A stretch of 30,977 nucleotides of DNA from Clostridia bacterium (lineage in GTDB: Bacteria; Bacillota_A; Clostridia; Oscillospirales; CAG-272). The first letter of the stretch is position 1, and each line of letters opens with the position of its first letter. Of this stretch, positions 30,953 to 30,977 are shown piece by piece. The DNA is taken from positions 1 to 30,977 of the forward strand of contig JAFTKI010000065.1 in assembly GCA_017453335.1 (NCBI GenBank), in the 5' to 3' direction. The position numbers and the translations under genes were made by a program. The notes beneath the pieces are model-generated. The model had not been told where the DNA came from. It did no database searches and saw nothing but the letters and a program-made list of their open reading frames with translations.

Positions 30953-30977
30953 AGCGGTAAACGAGCGGAGCAAACGA

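Overview
The window looks like a chromosomal segment of an anaerobic Bacillota of the class Clostridia, plausibly a gut commensal. Three things suggest this: oxygen-sensitive glycyl radical chemistry, sigma-A promoters with 17-bp spacers in AT-rich intergenic DNA, and uronate/polyol catabolism next to clostridial-type housekeeping genes. I saw no rRNA or tRNA gene.

Region 1 (1-1050): a hairpin-rich stretch that may be the right end of a tnpB-type element or another structured RNA, then a Cof-type HAD phosphatase with its own promoter.

Region 2 (1049-13648): a complete glycyl-radical-enzyme bacterial microcompartment (BMC) locus. Promoter P1 drives a B12-independent diol dehydratase-like glycyl radical enzyme (GRE), its activase, a PduU/EutS-like shell protein and an EutP/PduV-like GTPase. 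Promoter P2 drives a class II (fuculose-phosphate type) aldolase, a PduO-C/GlcG protein, a Zn alcohol dehydrogenase, four BMC-H proteins, a BMC-P vertex protein, a PduS-like Fe-S flavoprotein, a PduT-like BMC-T, a DeoR regulator and an iron alcohol dehydrogenase. P1 and P2 carry the same helically phased CAACA repeats, so one regulator, probably the in-locus DeoR protein, should control both. The locus has no acylating aldehyde dehydrogenase, phosphotransacylase or acetate kinase. The parts present fit a purely reductive route: aldolase to lactaldehyde, ADH to 1,2-propanediol, GRE to propanal, ADH to 1-propanol. PduS/PduT would then be the obvious route for bringing electrons into the lumen. 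This is the most likely undescribed system here. Aldolase, PduO-C protein and Zn-ADH each carry a terminal encapsulation peptide, and the GRE has a similar helix inside an insertion of about 43 residues.

Region 3 (13.65-13.93 kb): a convergent gene junction with two look-alike terminators around a four-hairpin repeat element.

Region 4 (13.93-25.7 kb): sugar acid/polyol catabolism. A UlaG-like lactonase-fold protein and a ROK repressor diverge from one 45-bp perfect palindrome that encodes identical, superimposed consensus promoters on both strands. After the repressor come a Zn polyol dehydrogenase, an FGGY kinase and two tandem MtlD-like dehydrogenases that have both lost the family's active-site His. 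Mannonate dehydratase (uxuA, minus strand) diverges from a GPH-type symporter and a GH2 glycosidase.

Region 5 (25.7 kb to end): rsmE, a CdaR-like regulator, an S41 protease, greA and an unknown membrane-anchored protein. The window ends in a hairpin that could be the edge of another element.
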